Shown in pieces: positions 42,601 to 52,280 of a DNA stretch of 64,000 bases. The stretch covers positions 17,563,118 to 17,627,117 of the forward strand of contig NC_087078.1 of NCBI RefSeq assembly GCF_026151205.1. Reading direction: 5' to 3'. Positions within the stretch are counted from its first letter, which is position 1. Each line of letters opens with the position of its first letter. Below the pieces are notes generated by a model. That model did no database searches. It had not been told where the DNA came from and saw nothing but the letters and a program-made list of their open reading frames with translations. The DNA comes from Bolinopsis microptera. Its lineage: Eukaryota; Ctenophora; Tentaculata; Lobata; Bolinopsidae. Both the position numbers and the translations under genes were made by a program.

Positions 42601-45448
42601 ACATCTGTCAATTGATGTTCATGACGTAAGCTCTGCTAATCGCATCTGCATGTGTTATTTAACCTGTCGTCCTTTGTAGTCCTCCCTGTAGTTCACTTTC
42701 CCCTGTTCCGCATACTGTCCTACTGTCCTACTATCTGTTGTTCTGTATAGTATAGTTATATATCTGCCGAAATGCACCGGTCCAATGATCGGTATAACAG
42801 TACGATTAGTTGATCGGTGTATTTCGAACGATGAGGTTTAATTGTGAACATAAAAACCATTAATTACTAATTTTTGGGAGTTTTGCTCGGTATTTCGAGG
42901 CAAATGGTAAACAAACGATCTTCTAACGATCTAGTGTTGTCATACAATTCAACGTATATTTACACAATAATCTTATTTTATAGGTGGCACCACCAGACCC
43001 TCTTACTAAGGTAAAATGTCGCTAGAAAATCAATTTTTTCCAAAAAAATCAAATGATTTATACGTTTAAATGTTCAATCAGTGTTAATTAATTAGTGAAA
43101 CTAATTTTACGAGAATATGATGTATAAGACACGGATTCTCTCAGAATAATCTTATAAATTATGTTATTTGACTTGTCAATAGTATTGGATGACGGTCCGT
43201 AATGATAATCTTATATATATATATAAAAGTTATATTTGTCCTAGAGTTTTCAGTTTTTGCATATCTTCCAATGAGATGGAAGATTTTTTATCATTAATGA
43301 TGAATCTTTAAAAATTGTTATAATATAATTATATATTAAAACATAAAATCTAAGGGAATGTTGATTCAAATCAAGTTTGATTAACTTGATTATTAACTTG
43401 ATTCCAAATGTTTCAAATTTTGTGACCCCAGGCTCTTGTATCTTATCTTCTGATGGGTTGCCTTGATCCTCTTATCTTAAAATTAATTCAAAGCCGTTAA
43501 AACTCCTGCATGTCTTGATTTCCAATTCCTGCATTCTGAATGTTTTAAATGTAAAAAAGTTCCCAAATTTTTACTTATCAGCTACGAACTAATCGGAATT
43601 AATTAATCTCACTGGTGATAAGATACGCATTCGTTGTGTTCTTTGTAGCAACGATTGAGTGTCGTAACAACCACAGCTGATTATACTACGACGGTTAAAA
43701 TATCAATGTTTGCCACTCACTGTCTAAACTCTAAACTCTAAACTGATTACACTTAAATAACTACGTTCGTTGACAGCCTAACGGAACCTGGAAAGGACCC
43801 AAGAAGGTACAGTTTTTGCAGTGCGCCCAGTGTATCATGCTTACCCTTACCAATCTACCCTTACAATCTACATTCCGATCCCACATATTTGTCTGATAAC
43901 TGATTGTGTGGTGTAGTTGTCGTCCTCAGATGATTACATCTTATCTTGTACAGTATGGGTCAGAATAGAGACCTTTATATAGACCTCTATTTTGGCCCTA
44001 ACTGTATTGCTAGATTGCACTTTATCTGTGTGTTGTTAAACTGCAGCTATAGTAATGTAGCTACAACATGCTACAGGGCTCATTACAACAAGGACTGATT
44101 TTACCGACTCTTTTCTTGCTGCTAGTTTCTTCTAATGGGGGGGGGGGGGTGCCACCCCCTCTTCTAATCACTTCTTTTAATCACTTCTCCGACCTCTTCT
44201 CAATTGTTTTTTCTGGAACGATCAATGATATTGATTGCTTAAAACCGTTTTATGATTTTAATTTTCAAACGGTTAACTTCTGTGATCATATCAGTATGAT
44301 CAAATACCGATTTTGTGTGACTCTGAGGGGAAAGCTAATTAGCCCCATCTTTCCAAGTTCAATTTAAACTAAGGACTTGTTAAATAGTTCGATGCAAATT
44401 TAGGCAACCCCAGTAAATTGGTGCACGATAAATTGGAATTTGGCTTGTTCAGCCTCGGAAAAGTCTCCGGAATAAATTTATGTGTTACAAGTTGCATATT
44501 TAGTCAAAGATCAACGGGAATCCTTCACTTAGTCCTGGTTCGGGTCAAACATGGCTTATTTAGGGAATTCCGGTCCCGGACAAAATTTGTGTTAAACTTA
44601 AATGTTTTATTTCATGTATTTGATATCGCAGGTAGCGGACAGTAGTGCACCATCCTCGCCCTCGCCTAAACCTAAATGGAAACAGGACCTCGAGAGTAAG
44701 TATTCTCTTTCTGTAAATCATATTATCCTGAATGATGTTTATACGCCTATTCCAAGTTTCAATCCAACATTGACAAAATAACTGAGTTGAATTCAATAGC
44801 ATTTATTTTCTCCTCATTTCAGAGAAAAATAACAACGGATCTAATACCCTAACGTGGTCACAGAAACAAAAGCAGAAAGAATCTTTACAAAATGGAACTC
44901 CAGGTAAATATCGGGTATTGTTTGCTGAAGGTGGGGAGGGGAGAGGAGGTGTCATCACCATCGCTATTTCCCAGAAATTTAAAAAGTCGATGGTGAACGA
45001 GAAGACACGTAAACTGTCAAAATGTAGTTTTTGATATATCTTATCACCTTTTCTATATTTAAATTTTAGTTATGTCGCCTGTTGGTTGATGTTTATAAAT
45101 TTCCCGATTTCCAGATAGTCAAACAAGTAGTGGTGAAGTGCTAGATGCCATAGAAAGAATGAAGGAGGAGCTAATCAACGCCTTTAGAGAGGAGATCAGT
45201 GGCTTGAGAGACGAAGTTAAAGGTTTGTTACTTTTATTTAGAGGGATCAAAAACTTTGAATAAAATTTTAAATTATATACCAAGTGTTTAAAACATGTCA
45301 GGAATTAGTATTAATGATAAATAATACTAGAGGGAGGGAGCAACAACCCAAAAAGTGCCTCATCTATGCTCATCTTGTTATTTAATCTGTTTATGTTGAT
45401 AACAGACGTGTGTTTTCAGAACTAAAGGAGCAACTAGCGAACAGATAA
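24420..45448 (+). CDS. ENA/VASP: Ena/VASP actin-assembly protein, complete, 18 coding exons
   Basis: Exons in phase: 24420-24608, 34643-34817, 37701-37804, 38236-38301, 40179-40488, 40630-40688, 40836-40927, 41144-41201, 41592-41681, 41828-41920, 42118-42219, 42436-42543, 42984-43010, 43777-43806, 44632-44695, 44823-44903, 45115-45222 and 45420-45448 (TAA). They sum to 1785 nt, 594 aa. Order: EVH1 (about residues 10-120), Glu/Arg-rich helix (135-178), Ala/Pro-rich region (181-281), WH2-like G-actin motif ([11 protein letters not shown], ~290-301), F-actin-binding-like basic motif ([14 protein letters not shown], ~319-332), three LKPS exons (352-446), linker, and C-terminal tetramerising coiled coil. 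The protein would act at leading edges and adhesions, elongating actin filaments. Exon 2 had been hidden under a wrong-frame ORF; its EVH1 motifs settle the frame. Confidence 0.95.
25762..25845. promoter_or_regulatory. Five CACGTG E-boxes in 84 bp
   Basis: CACGTG at 25762-25767, 25775-25780, 25786-25791, 25820-25825 and 25840-25845, spaced 13, 11, 34 and 20 bases. CACGTG is the canonical bHLH-ZIP (MYC/MAX/USF/CLOCK) site. The cluster sits in Ena/VASP intron 1, about 1.3 kb after exon 1, and could be an enhancer. It may also belong to a repeat, since the neighbouring sequence looks transposon-derived. Confidence 0.45.
25885..26127 (+). mobile_element. Two rearranged fragments of a possible recombinase-type ORF start
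   Basis: 26053-26127 reads [19 protein letters not shown] and NVAKV then stops. 25885-25983 begins with the same PGNVAK segment and continues [17 protein letters not shown] before a stop. The shared 21-base sequence TCCTGGGAACGTTGCCAAAG(C/T) occurs in both, ~217 bp apart, so the two pieces look like overlapping halves of one N-terminus in swapped order. The style (short acidic start, then an NxxK..W..F..W segment) resembles N-termini of tyrosine-recombinase (Crypton/DIRS) proteins, but no catalytic part is present, so the family is uncertain. Confidence 0.35.
26194..26300. repeat. Chain of three perfect hairpins
   Basis: TGTAATCCC (26194-26202) pairs with GGGATTACA (26217-26225). GTGCGC-TGC-GCGCAC follows near 26243-26257. 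CAGATCATCCCGC-TAGC-GCGGGATGATCTG lies at 26271-26300, a perfect 13-bp stem. All three lie within 107 bp in an intron. They resemble subterminal structures of DNA transposons, but no bounding repeats were found. Confidence 0.6.
28587..28613. repeat. Short TCTAGAA tandem repeat
   Basis: Four head-to-tail copies of a 7-base unit (TCTAGAA) in Ena/VASP intron 1. Between 26301 and 28586 the intron shows only a GA-rich run near 28184-28226 and E-box-like sites, nothing else recognised. Confidence 0.75.
28761..29336. repeat. 16-bp minisatellite, about 36 copies
   Basis: Tandem array of GTGTAACAGTGGCGTG with few variants: A or T at the eighth base (AACAGT/AACTGT), CG to CT (GGCTTG), and a single GGTGTG. 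Array length is about 576 bp with no length change between units that I could see. The strand is G/T-rich throughout. It lies in Ena/VASP intron 1. Confidence 0.95.
29337..29948. other. Intron 1 stretch, nothing recognised
   Basis: About 600 bp of AT-rich sequence between the 16-bp minisatellite and the G-ended element. No ORF or repeat is visible. Confidence 0.5.
30001..30105. repeat. 10-bp GGACATAGGC/AGAC tandem repeat
   Basis: About ten units of GGACATAGGC or GGACATAGAC inside the left part of the G-ended element. A shorter GGACAAAAAC relative lies at 30196-30250. Confidence 0.9.
30255..32250. repeat. 2-kb polypyrimidine (TCC/TCAG) tract with 237-bp higher-order repeat
   Basis: Nearly every base on the plus strand is C or T, broken by CAG, GGG and GAG interruptions (units such as TCCTCCTCAGTCCTCC and AGCCATCCTCC). 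A higher-order repeat is visible: TGGGTCTTCCTGATCC occurs at 31651, 31888 and 32125, exactly 237 bp apart, with the sequence between nearly identical. Such purine/pyrimidine asymmetry can form triplex (H-DNA). Confidence 0.9.
32255..32440. repeat. 20-bp GTCCGCCAATGTCCGTCCGA-type tandem repeat
   Basis: About nine degenerate units built from GTCCGCCAAT/GTCCGTCCGA and GTCCACCAAT inside the right part of the G-ended element. The many overlapping open frames here on both strands are shadows of the repeat, not genes. Confidence 0.9.
32512..33245. other. Intron 1 stretch, nothing recognised
   Basis: About 730 bp between two repeat arrays in Ena/VASP intron 1, with no visible gene or repeat. Confidence 0.5.
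33246..33722. repeat. 22-bp minisatellite, about 21-22 copies
   Basis: Tandem units of TCACCTGGGATCACCTTGAC plus AA with sparse substitutions (GGCATC, GGTATC, CTTAACAA, ATCATC) and one shortened unit near 33541-33556. It lies in Ena/VASP intron 1, about 0.9 kb before exon 2. Coding frames across it are accidental. Confidence 0.95.
34643..34817 (+). CDS. ENA/VASP: Ena/VASP exon 2: second half of EVH1
   Basis: 58 codons plus one base, beginning [13 protein letters not shown] and containing the family hallmark [17 protein letters not shown], then the C-terminal EVH1 helix. The acceptor is CCCCAG and the donor GTAAGT, with phase 0 in and phase 1 out, matching exons 1 and 3. An overlapping 76-residue frame at 34591-34821 is a shadow. 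Confidence 0.95.
34818..37700. other. Ena/VASP intron 2, nothing recognised
   Basis: About 2.9 kb of AT-rich intron. It contains TG/GTGT runs near 35017-35065, a small CAG/TAG run near 35327-35365 and a TATATA-rich patch near 36035-36065. No ORF or element is convincing. Confidence 0.6.
37701..38301 (+). CDS. ENA/VASP: Ena/VASP exons 3-4: Glu/Arg-rich helical segment
   Basis: Exons 37701-37804 and 38236-38301 encode about 57 residues dominated by E, R, Q and L ([38 protein letters not shown]). It is a predicted single alpha-helix or coiled coil placed between EVH1 and the proline-rich region, as is the LERER repeat of vertebrate Mena (ENAH), which binds integrin alpha5. Homology to LERER is inferred from position and composition only, because such low-complexity helices can arise independently. 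Confidence 0.85.
38302..40178. other. Ena/VASP intron 4, nothing recognised
   Basis: About 1.9 kb, AT-rich. A short inverted repeat TCGCTTAGAGGAAGATATTCCTCTAAGCGA lies near 38626-38655. No genes are seen. Confidence 0.6.
40179..40488 (+). CDS. ENA/VASP: Ena/VASP exon 5: Ala/Pro-rich region without polyproline
   Basis: 103 residues, almost entirely Ala and Pro with scattered Arg, Lys and Gly ([21 protein letters not shown]). No run of three or more prolines occurs, whereas vertebrate and fly proteins have GPPPPP-type profilin sites here. The opposite strand also gives an open Gly/Ala frame, which is a shadow. Acceptor TTTCAG and donor GTGAGT; phase 0 in, phase 1 out. Confidence 0.9.
41592..42219 (+). 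CDS. ENA/VASP: Ena/VASP exons 9-11: three tandem LKPS-motif exons
   Basis: Three consecutive phase-0 exons of 30, 31 and 34 codons share a core: [25 protein letters not shown] and [13 protein letters not shown], each after an acidic/Thr-rich start and before a basic tail. They look like exon duplications. The core resembles the DFRxxL actin-binding motif of smooth-muscle myosin light-chain kinase, which would suit an actin regulator, but this is by eye. Confidence 0.85.
45115..45448 (+). CDS. ENA/VASP: Ena/VASP exons 17-18: C-terminal tetramerisation coiled coil
   Basis: Exons 45115-45222 and 45420-45448 encode a final helix containing [24 protein letters not shown] and ELKEQLANR before TAA. 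Family members end in a right-handed coiled coil of about 35-45 residues with a 15-residue hydrophobic pattern that makes tetramers; length, position and spacing match. Confidence 0.93.
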
Positions 45449-47074
45449 TTTGACGTGATCTCCAGACGACTCAATCTACTCTTATATCAGAGCTCCTCAA
45501 AATTCTGGGGCACACATAACCACGAACTAGTCTGTCACGTGTGACACGTTTCCATGGTCACGTGACACGTTTCCATGATAACACTAGTGACCTCACGTGA
45601 TCGTTGAGGTGGGACAATTGTTTCAGAAATATCACAGGAAAACAGTCAGATGATTAAATATTCGATGTATGAGATCTAGGAACATATTTAGTTTTTTGAT
45701 TATTGGATTCATAAGATTCATGACATAATCGGCGTTCACTCAATTCAACTGATGAAAAAGACACCGAAAAAAAATTGAAAAACGTTTTTAACGACGCACA
45801 GATTTATTTCCGTCGACTGTGTTAATACGAATTTGTAATGATGAAGGTTTCCCGTGTGTATGTTCACTGTTCAGGTAACAAATGCTCACAAATTTTTGAT
45901 TTCTTGCGCAGTTTTTATGTAAAACAATGGGTTTCACAAGTTCTGATGAAATTTGCCCTAAAATCTAAGTTTGATACCCCCGTTATCAAGCACCGTTTTT
46001 AATGATGATTTTGACTTTTAAAATGTGATATAATAATTATGATATTGTGTATTTTGTCTAGATGGGCAAGTGGACTGGAATTTAAGAAGATTTTCAGTAT
46101 AGCCTAGTATGATTGCGATGTTTAATTCACCAACATTGTAAGGAGATGACATTAGATTACCGTGACGATAGATTTCTAATTTTTATGATCGTTGCACTGC
46201 TATAAATACATTTAAATGTTTAGGTGATCGGCATTGTGTTTCATATTCTTAGTTCAAAATGTATTTATAACTATTTGGGATGAAAATGTAGGGATTTTTG
46301 TGAAAAAATCGACCAAATTTACCATATTTTGGCTGTCAGAGCTAGACTTAATGATAAATTTTCCCGGTACCGCGGTACTAGAAAGCTCCTTTTCCGGTTC
46401 TTTTGTAAGACTCATTTTGTTGTTTCACGGTTTTTTTCGTACTAATGGTATTTTTGTCCGCGTCTAGTGTTTCTACTACTTGATCCATTATTCAATACTT
46501 AAAGGTTGGAGCTCCAGATCGGAAACGCTTATCTTGCAATGGAACTTATGGTCAAGGGGGTCTAACCTTAATTTTGTCAGTGCCCATCTTAAAAAAGGCA
46601 AAACTGAATCCCCAAAGTTTGGGTTATGACCCACCCTGGCCCCAGTTACAACATACAAGTGATGGTGATACCGATTTAGGGGATGCGAAGCACGGTTTTC
46701 AAGATTGATATGTGCTGCGCAGTGTGCAATAGAATGTGTGTGTTGATCTACTAATGTTGTTATATTACTGTACATTTTGTATAGAAATTATTACTCTGTT
46801 ACAATTGTTGAGTCTTCTTTAGCATTGAGGGCTTTCCCTTCAAAAGTAAAATATCATCGGTACCATAAATCCACAATGTTAAACATTAAAATTGAAAATA
46901 TCTCCACTTTCACCAAAGGAAGTTCAACCTCTTTCCGAGGTAGGAAAAATTAAGGTCGATCCCCTAGAATTTTGCTAATTCAGACACGAGAACATACAAA
47001 CCTTTAAAACAGTACACAAGTCCCCTTGTTATGAATAAATTAGACTTTGATATTATACGTTAAGGGTTCTATAG
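45449..47074. other. Ena/VASP 3' flank, nothing recognised
   Basis: Must contain the 3' UTR. CACGTGACACGTTTCCATG-like sequence is duplicated near 45536-45576. No further ORF, element or RNA gene is convincing. Confidence 0.5.
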
Positions 47075-48712
47075 TTCCAGAACTTTAATTTGGTTTCATA
47101 CCATCATCAATTAACTGCAACTGACTAATTGGTTTCTGGGCGAAAAGTTAATCCCATCAAATCTATCAAATTTGTGTTCAGGAAATTTCATATTTGAAAA
47201 TGGGACAGAATTTTGAAAAGAGAGCTTTTTGGTTTGTTAAGCTTTCTGCTGTGGGCTTCCTCCGACCGAAATCAAACTTCCAGCACCTCAATCGTGTCAT
47301 ATGCCATCCATAGTTGACTTACTAATTGGTTGCGGGTGAATAAATCAGTCAAAACTGTAAAATTTGGGTCCTGGAAATTTCATCTTCAAAAACTGAAAAT
47401 GGGACAGAATTTGGGACAGTATGATTTTTCAATTTTCTTCGGGATTTTGACTTCCAGTACCTTAATTTGGTTTCATACCATCATCAATTAACTGACTAAT
47501 TGGTTTCTGGGCTAAAAGTTCATCCAATCTATCAAATTTGTGTTCAGGAAATTTCATATTTGAAAATGGGACAGAATTTTGAAAAGAGAGCTTTTTGGTT
47601 TGTTAAGCTTTCTGCTGTGGGCTTCCTCCGACCGAAATCAAACTTCCAGCACCTCAATCGTGTCATATGCCATCCATAGTTGACTTACTAATTGGTTGCG
47701 GGTGAATAAATCAGTCAAAACTGTAAAATTTGGGTCCTGGAAATTTCATCTTCAAAAACTGAAAATGGGACAGAATTTGGGACAGTATGATTTTTCAATT
47801 TTCTTCGGGATTTTGACTTCCAGTACCTTAATTTGGTTTCATACCATCATCAATTAACTGACTAATTGGTTTCTGGGCTAAAAGTTCATCAAATCTATCA
47901 AATTTGTGTTCAGGAAATTTCATATTTGAAAATGGGACAGAATTTTGAAAAGAGAGCTTTTTGGTTTGTTAAGCTTTCTGCTGTGGGCTTCTCCGACCGA
48001 AATCAAACTTCCAGCACCTCAATCGTGTCATATGCCATCCATAGTTGACTTACTAATTGGTTGCGGGTGAATAAATCAGTCAAAACTGTAAAATTTGGGT
48101 CCTGGAAATTTCATCTTCAAAAACTGAAAATGGGACAGAATTTGGGACAGTATGATTTTTCAATTTTCTTCGGGATTTTGACTTCCAGTACCTTAATTTG
48201 GTTTCATACCATCATCAATTAACTGACTAATTGGTTTCTGGGCTAAAAGTTCATCAAATATATCAAATTTGTGTTCAGGAAATTTCATATTTGAAAATGG
48301 GACAGAATTTTGAAAAGAGAGCTTTTTGGTTTGTTAAGCTTTCTGCTGTGGACTTCCTCCGACCGAAATCAAACTTCCAGCACCTCAATCGTGTCATATG
48401 CCATCCATAGTTGACTTACTAATTGGTTGCGGGTGAATAAATCAGTCAAAACTGTAAAATTTGGGTCCTGGAAATTTCATCTTCAAAAACTGAAAATGGG
48501 ACAGAATTTGGGACAGTATGATTTTTCAATTTTCTTCGGGATTTTGACTTCCAGTACCTTAATTTGGTTTCATACCATCATCAATTAACTGACTAATTGG
48601 TTTCTGGGCTAAAAGTTCATCAAATCTATCAAATTTGTGTTCAGGAAATTTCATATTTTAAAATGGGACAGAATTTTGAAAAGAGAGCTTTTTGGTTTGT
48701 TAAGCTTTCTGC
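47075..48712. repeat. 365-bp satellite, about 4.5 tandem copies
   Basis: The phrase AATTTGGTTTCATACCATCA recurs at about 47088, 47465, 47830, 48195 and 48560. Spacing is 365 bp for the last four and ~377 for the first, which has a small extra segment. Copies are almost identical, implying recent amplification or gene-conversion homogenisation. Short ATG frames in each copy are repeat shadows. The last copy breaks off abruptly at CTTTCTGCTG. Confidence 0.95.
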
Positions 48713-49397
48713 TGAATTAACCCATCGCAAAATTGTACTATTTACTCATGAGCTGGCTTGTGGCTGGGGTCAATCTCCGAAATTAAAAGAAATAAATCTA
48801 GATCTAGCTAGACTCCCGGTTTTTTTGTTAACCATTGTTATAACAATTGATGGACTTGCCCGCCCCGTCGCTTTCTACGAGAAGAAAGCAGCGCGCGCGC
48901 TACTTCGAAGAAATTTAGACGAGTAACATCAAATATCCGTCAAGTTTTTTGCAAAATATTCGCCCTGTAAAAATTTGCTTCATGTTGTAGTAAGCCCGCT
49001 ACGCACGATTGCGCGGCTGTATCTTGGCTGTTGCTTCGATAATCGATATTCTCACTAAGTGAAATGACAATTGGTGTCACGACGTGATACAATACAAATA
49101 GGTAGTGCGCCATCGTGCATCGACAGTGAGCCGCGCGTGCCAACTGTAGGATGGTTTTTTAGCGCTAAAATTGGTAAGCTTACTCGTAAACTTACAAGGA
49201 AAGTGTCCGAAAAGTTTAAAGCATATCCAACCATCAAACATTATGTTACAGTTTTGATTCACGATGTCAATCCTTCGCATCTCGCCGATCTGCATAAGTG
49301 TGGTTGCGAGAAGCATTATTGGATGCGCGCGCGCGACCCAGTAGTGCATCGCGCTACAAGTTACAGTTATGGGGGCAGGGGGGTCTTTATGAAATTT
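48713..49397. other. Unrecognised region with GC-rich patches
   Basis: Follows the satellite break. Contains GCGCGCGC patches near 48889-48900 and 49326-49335 in otherwise AT-rich DNA. Open frames at 48597-48926 and 49071-49418 have no recognisable domain and begin partly within the satellite, so they are not called. Confidence 0.4.
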
Positions 49398-49810
49398 CTC
49401 TCGAAATTGATTTTATAGTTGTTTCTGATAGAGGGGAGTGATATCTACCAGATATTTTTGGTCCCATGGTAAAATTTGTATCACGTTGCGACCCCCACGG
49501 TCGTTTCATTCACATAGCCATGTGCCTACGCGTACTGCGTGACGCGCTTGTTTACGGCGGTCGCGCGCTACTGTGTACTGCAAGTGAGAGGGCTCTGGTT
49601 AGAGCAAGTCGTTTCACTATCGTCCTGACGATACAGGGGGAGCCGCGCACTTCGTGCGCGGCGGGTCATACAACGTATGACAAGGTAAAATTTTGTTCCT
49701 AGCCGAAATTATTGCCGGTCAAAGGTCAGCGCTCATGTGTAATTGTATTGCGCGAGCGATTTTCAATCGCGCGCCCTGAAAATCGAGTCTAAAAATCTAT
49801 CTTCTCCTAC
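49398..49810. repeat. Dispersed repeat family, copy 2, with a ~215-bp insertion
   Basis: Same order of motifs as the copies at 21027 and 53261, but split after GGTCCCATGGTAAAATTTGT. The intervening GC-rich ~215 bp ends with GGTAAAATTTTGT, an imperfect duplicate of the pre-insertion sequence, suggesting a target duplication around a short element. The insert contains the hairpin CCGCGCAC-TTC-GTGCGCGG near 49643-49661. Confidence 0.55.
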
Positions 49811-49899
49811 ATTTTTTAAAGGCCTATCTCGAAATTCTAAAACGAGCAAAAGTTTCTAAATGGTCCTTAGAACATATCCTAAAAGTTTCAAGGTGATTG

Positions 49900-50700
49900 T
49901 ATTTATATTTGTGTCCGAGGAACATCTCAAGTGGAATGTTCCTTTGTCACTGAGTGTGGCCTATTCGGAAGGAAGGGTTCTGGTCCTATGGGGATACTGT
50001 TGGATTGATCGTCCCTTGCGAATTCGTCCGCTAGTTCTTTACCGTATACTCCTTCATGTCTTGGAACAAAGTTCTACTCGATGAGAAAACCTAGCAAGTT
50101 GAGTTGGTCTGAGATGTTCAGAACGAACCTGGAGTTAAAATTGGTGCTGTTAAGGGCTTTAAATGCAGCCTGGGAATCTGAGAGGAATTTATGATTGATC
50201 GAGATCCTTATTTATCATTAGTCCAGATACTTGCCATGTATAACGCAAATAGCGGGTACGATTTCCTCAATGAACCTGAAGAAAGAATATCTGTCCTGAA
50301 TTGATACCATGTAACTTCAAGCTTAAAAATGAATCAAAAGTTCGAGTAAATCGTTAAACGTTGTATGTCCTATTTGCATCCCCTAAGCATTGCATTGATG
50401 TTTATTCCTGGTCCGGTTAGCTTTGCGTCTCAGAACTAAAGAGGTCCACTATGCTTTAGTGAGCTATGCTGTCCACCAGGGTACTGTAGATCTATGGGTT
50501 CCCCGTGTAATGGGGCAGGCTGTGATAAAGCATCTCTGCAGGATGTCCGAGATGAACTGTTTCGAGTGTTGAGAACTTCCGCTGTAGAAACTGAATAGAA
50601 CCAGTAAGGGTGTTAGTCAAACTCTGCTGCTACTAGATGATTGTAGAGCGTCCAGTCACACTTAAATAAAGAGTGTGGCAAAGCTAACCCGGTCCCCTGA
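49900..50700 (-). mobile_element. Degenerate LINE with RNase H remnant
   Basis: On the minus strand, 50190-49910 reads FLSDSQAAFKALNS, then after a stop NFVPRHEGVYGKELADEFAR, matching the RNase H layout (SDSQAALKAL...WVPGHxGxxGNExADxLAR) with the tryptophan codon lost to a stop. Further upstream (50500-50400) a VPWW...L...RRKANRTRNK segment resembles the linker between endonuclease and RT in I-group LINEs. The RT itself is deleted. Several stops make it clearly dead. Confidence 0.65.
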
Positions 50701-51110
50701 AAAGTGGTTACTGGAGGAAGAAGTGCCAGGAATTCTCGTTATCAGTGTGTCCTCGTAGTCAGAGTTGAAATCCCTAATTCTGTCTTATCACGTTCCTGTG
50801 TCTAGCGTGTGTCAGCCCTTACGCATTAGCTGTCTTAACTGAAAAGACCTGAAAAGTGGTTACTGGAGGGAGAAGTGCCAAGACTACTCATTATCAGTGT
50901 GTCCTTGTAGTCAGGATGAGCGAATTGGAATCCCTAGCTCTGTGGTGGGTGACTTCGATGGGACCTGAAAGCTGAAAGAGAATTTCCTGGTGATTTAATA
51001 GCTCTTAGAGCTAGGTATCTGTGTCTAACGTATCGTCATTTGTGTGTGTACTATCTTGTAACCTGATATCTGAAAGAGAAATTTCCTGGTGCTTGGTAGC
51101 TGTTAGTGTT
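50690..51110. repeat. Imperfect ~150-bp direct repeats
   Basis: CCTGAAAAGTGGTTACTGGA with following AGAAGTGCCA occurs at about 50697 and 50847. CTGAAAGAGAA(A)TTTCCTGGTG occurs at about 50971 and 51070. Probably part of the same decayed LINE or of nested repeats. The 51110-51532 stretch that follows shows nothing recognisable. Confidence 0.5.
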
Positions 51111-51532
51111 GACTTCCTGGTTCCTATGGGAACTTTGAGTTGGCAAGTCCCAACCTTAGTACTCAACAAGAGAGCACACCACCCGTTAGTGCCAACCAGG
51201 CCACACCACGTGGAGGTTCGGAGAGGATTTCGTGACCCTAGAACCAGTACACAGTATAGCCCAAAATGTTCTACTAACAAATAAAAAGAACTTGCAGGTT
51301 CATGGTCCTTTGAACGCGCATACACATCTGATCGGAAATATGTAAAGGGAATTTATTTTCAATTCTTTTACTGCTGGCTGCAACTTAAACCAGCCGAACA
51401 CAAAAATATATTATCATCACTAGTGGGTGGATTGATTCCCATAACAGGACATTTATCAGCACGCAGCACTAATATGAAGTTTATTATCGAATTTAGATTT
51501 GGCATATGGAACGTTGTATATACAGGGTGACC

Positions 51533-52101
51533 CACACGCAACCCTTTAATAACTCACGTAATTCTTCTTAGAATTGCACAGAAATTTCAGAGAATATAGA
51601 TTATAGATATGGGTCAAACTTAGATTTCCCGAAAGTTTCGTCAAATTAAGTGAGAACGCTTTCAGTTAGGAACTTCAAAGTTTCTAGACACATATGGTTT
51701 GATAATTAAAGTGCTTTCCCAAAATTTCAAGTCGGTTGTTCACAATTTAACCGAGTTATGACCCTTAAATGCCCTGATTGGTTGGAAACTGCTTATAGGA
51801 TGTTATTGGAATAAAACAAAAATATATCAAACATATAAATCAAATAAATCATATAAATGAATCCATAACAATTAGCAGGATGAAATCAACGAACGAAAAG
51901 GTGTGAGTGTATAATCACCCAGTCAATTTTATTAACGAGATACATAAAATGCTTGATAACTTCGTCATTTCTAATCCGTTTTGCCTCATGTTTTCAGATC
52001 ATATGCAACATTCAATAATCTACCAGCTCTCAAATATAAAACGCGGCGGAGCTATTAAGGCCAACGTAATACGTATGTACACTGACTTTTGGCCCACCCT
52101 G
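51533..52101. mobile_element. 569-bp mariner-like MITE with TA target duplication
   Basis: Starts CAGGGTGACCC just after TA (51531-51532) and ends with ACTTTTGGCCCACCCTG just before TA (52102-52103). The right terminus reverse-complemented is CAGGGTGGGCCAAAAGT, matching with one mismatch the left terminus of the related copy at 15904. The left terminus of this copy has lost ~16 bases after CAGGGTG. No transposase ORF; TA duplication and termini fit Tc1/mariner-type non-autonomous elements. It inserted ~25 bp beyond the exon at 52127. Confidence 0.75.
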
Positions 52102-52126
52102 TATATTGTTTAATAAGTGCTCATAC

Positions 52127-52280
52127 CTGCTCTGAAAAAAGAGGTTGTGGGAAGATTATCATATTTTTTTGTGTCAGCCTGCTCGGTTACGTCTGATGCA
52201 TGAACAGTAGGAAGTTCATCTGTCATTTCCTGAGAGGATGGTTTGTCCAAATTCATCCGGCATCGCTTCTTCTTTTGCAT
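52127..52280 (-). CDS. Putative first coding exon, unknown protein
   Basis: ATG at 52278-52280 opens a 51-codon frame (MQKKKRCRMNLDKPSSQEMT... ending near TTSFFRAG) that stops at a consensus donor CAG|GTATGAGC at 52127/52126. The hydrophilic, lysine- and Ser/Thr-rich product has no recognised domain. Downstream exons would lie at lower coordinates, but I could not identify any, and a MITE has inserted just inside the intron. The gene is divergent from the candidate gene at 53603. Confidence 0.4.
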
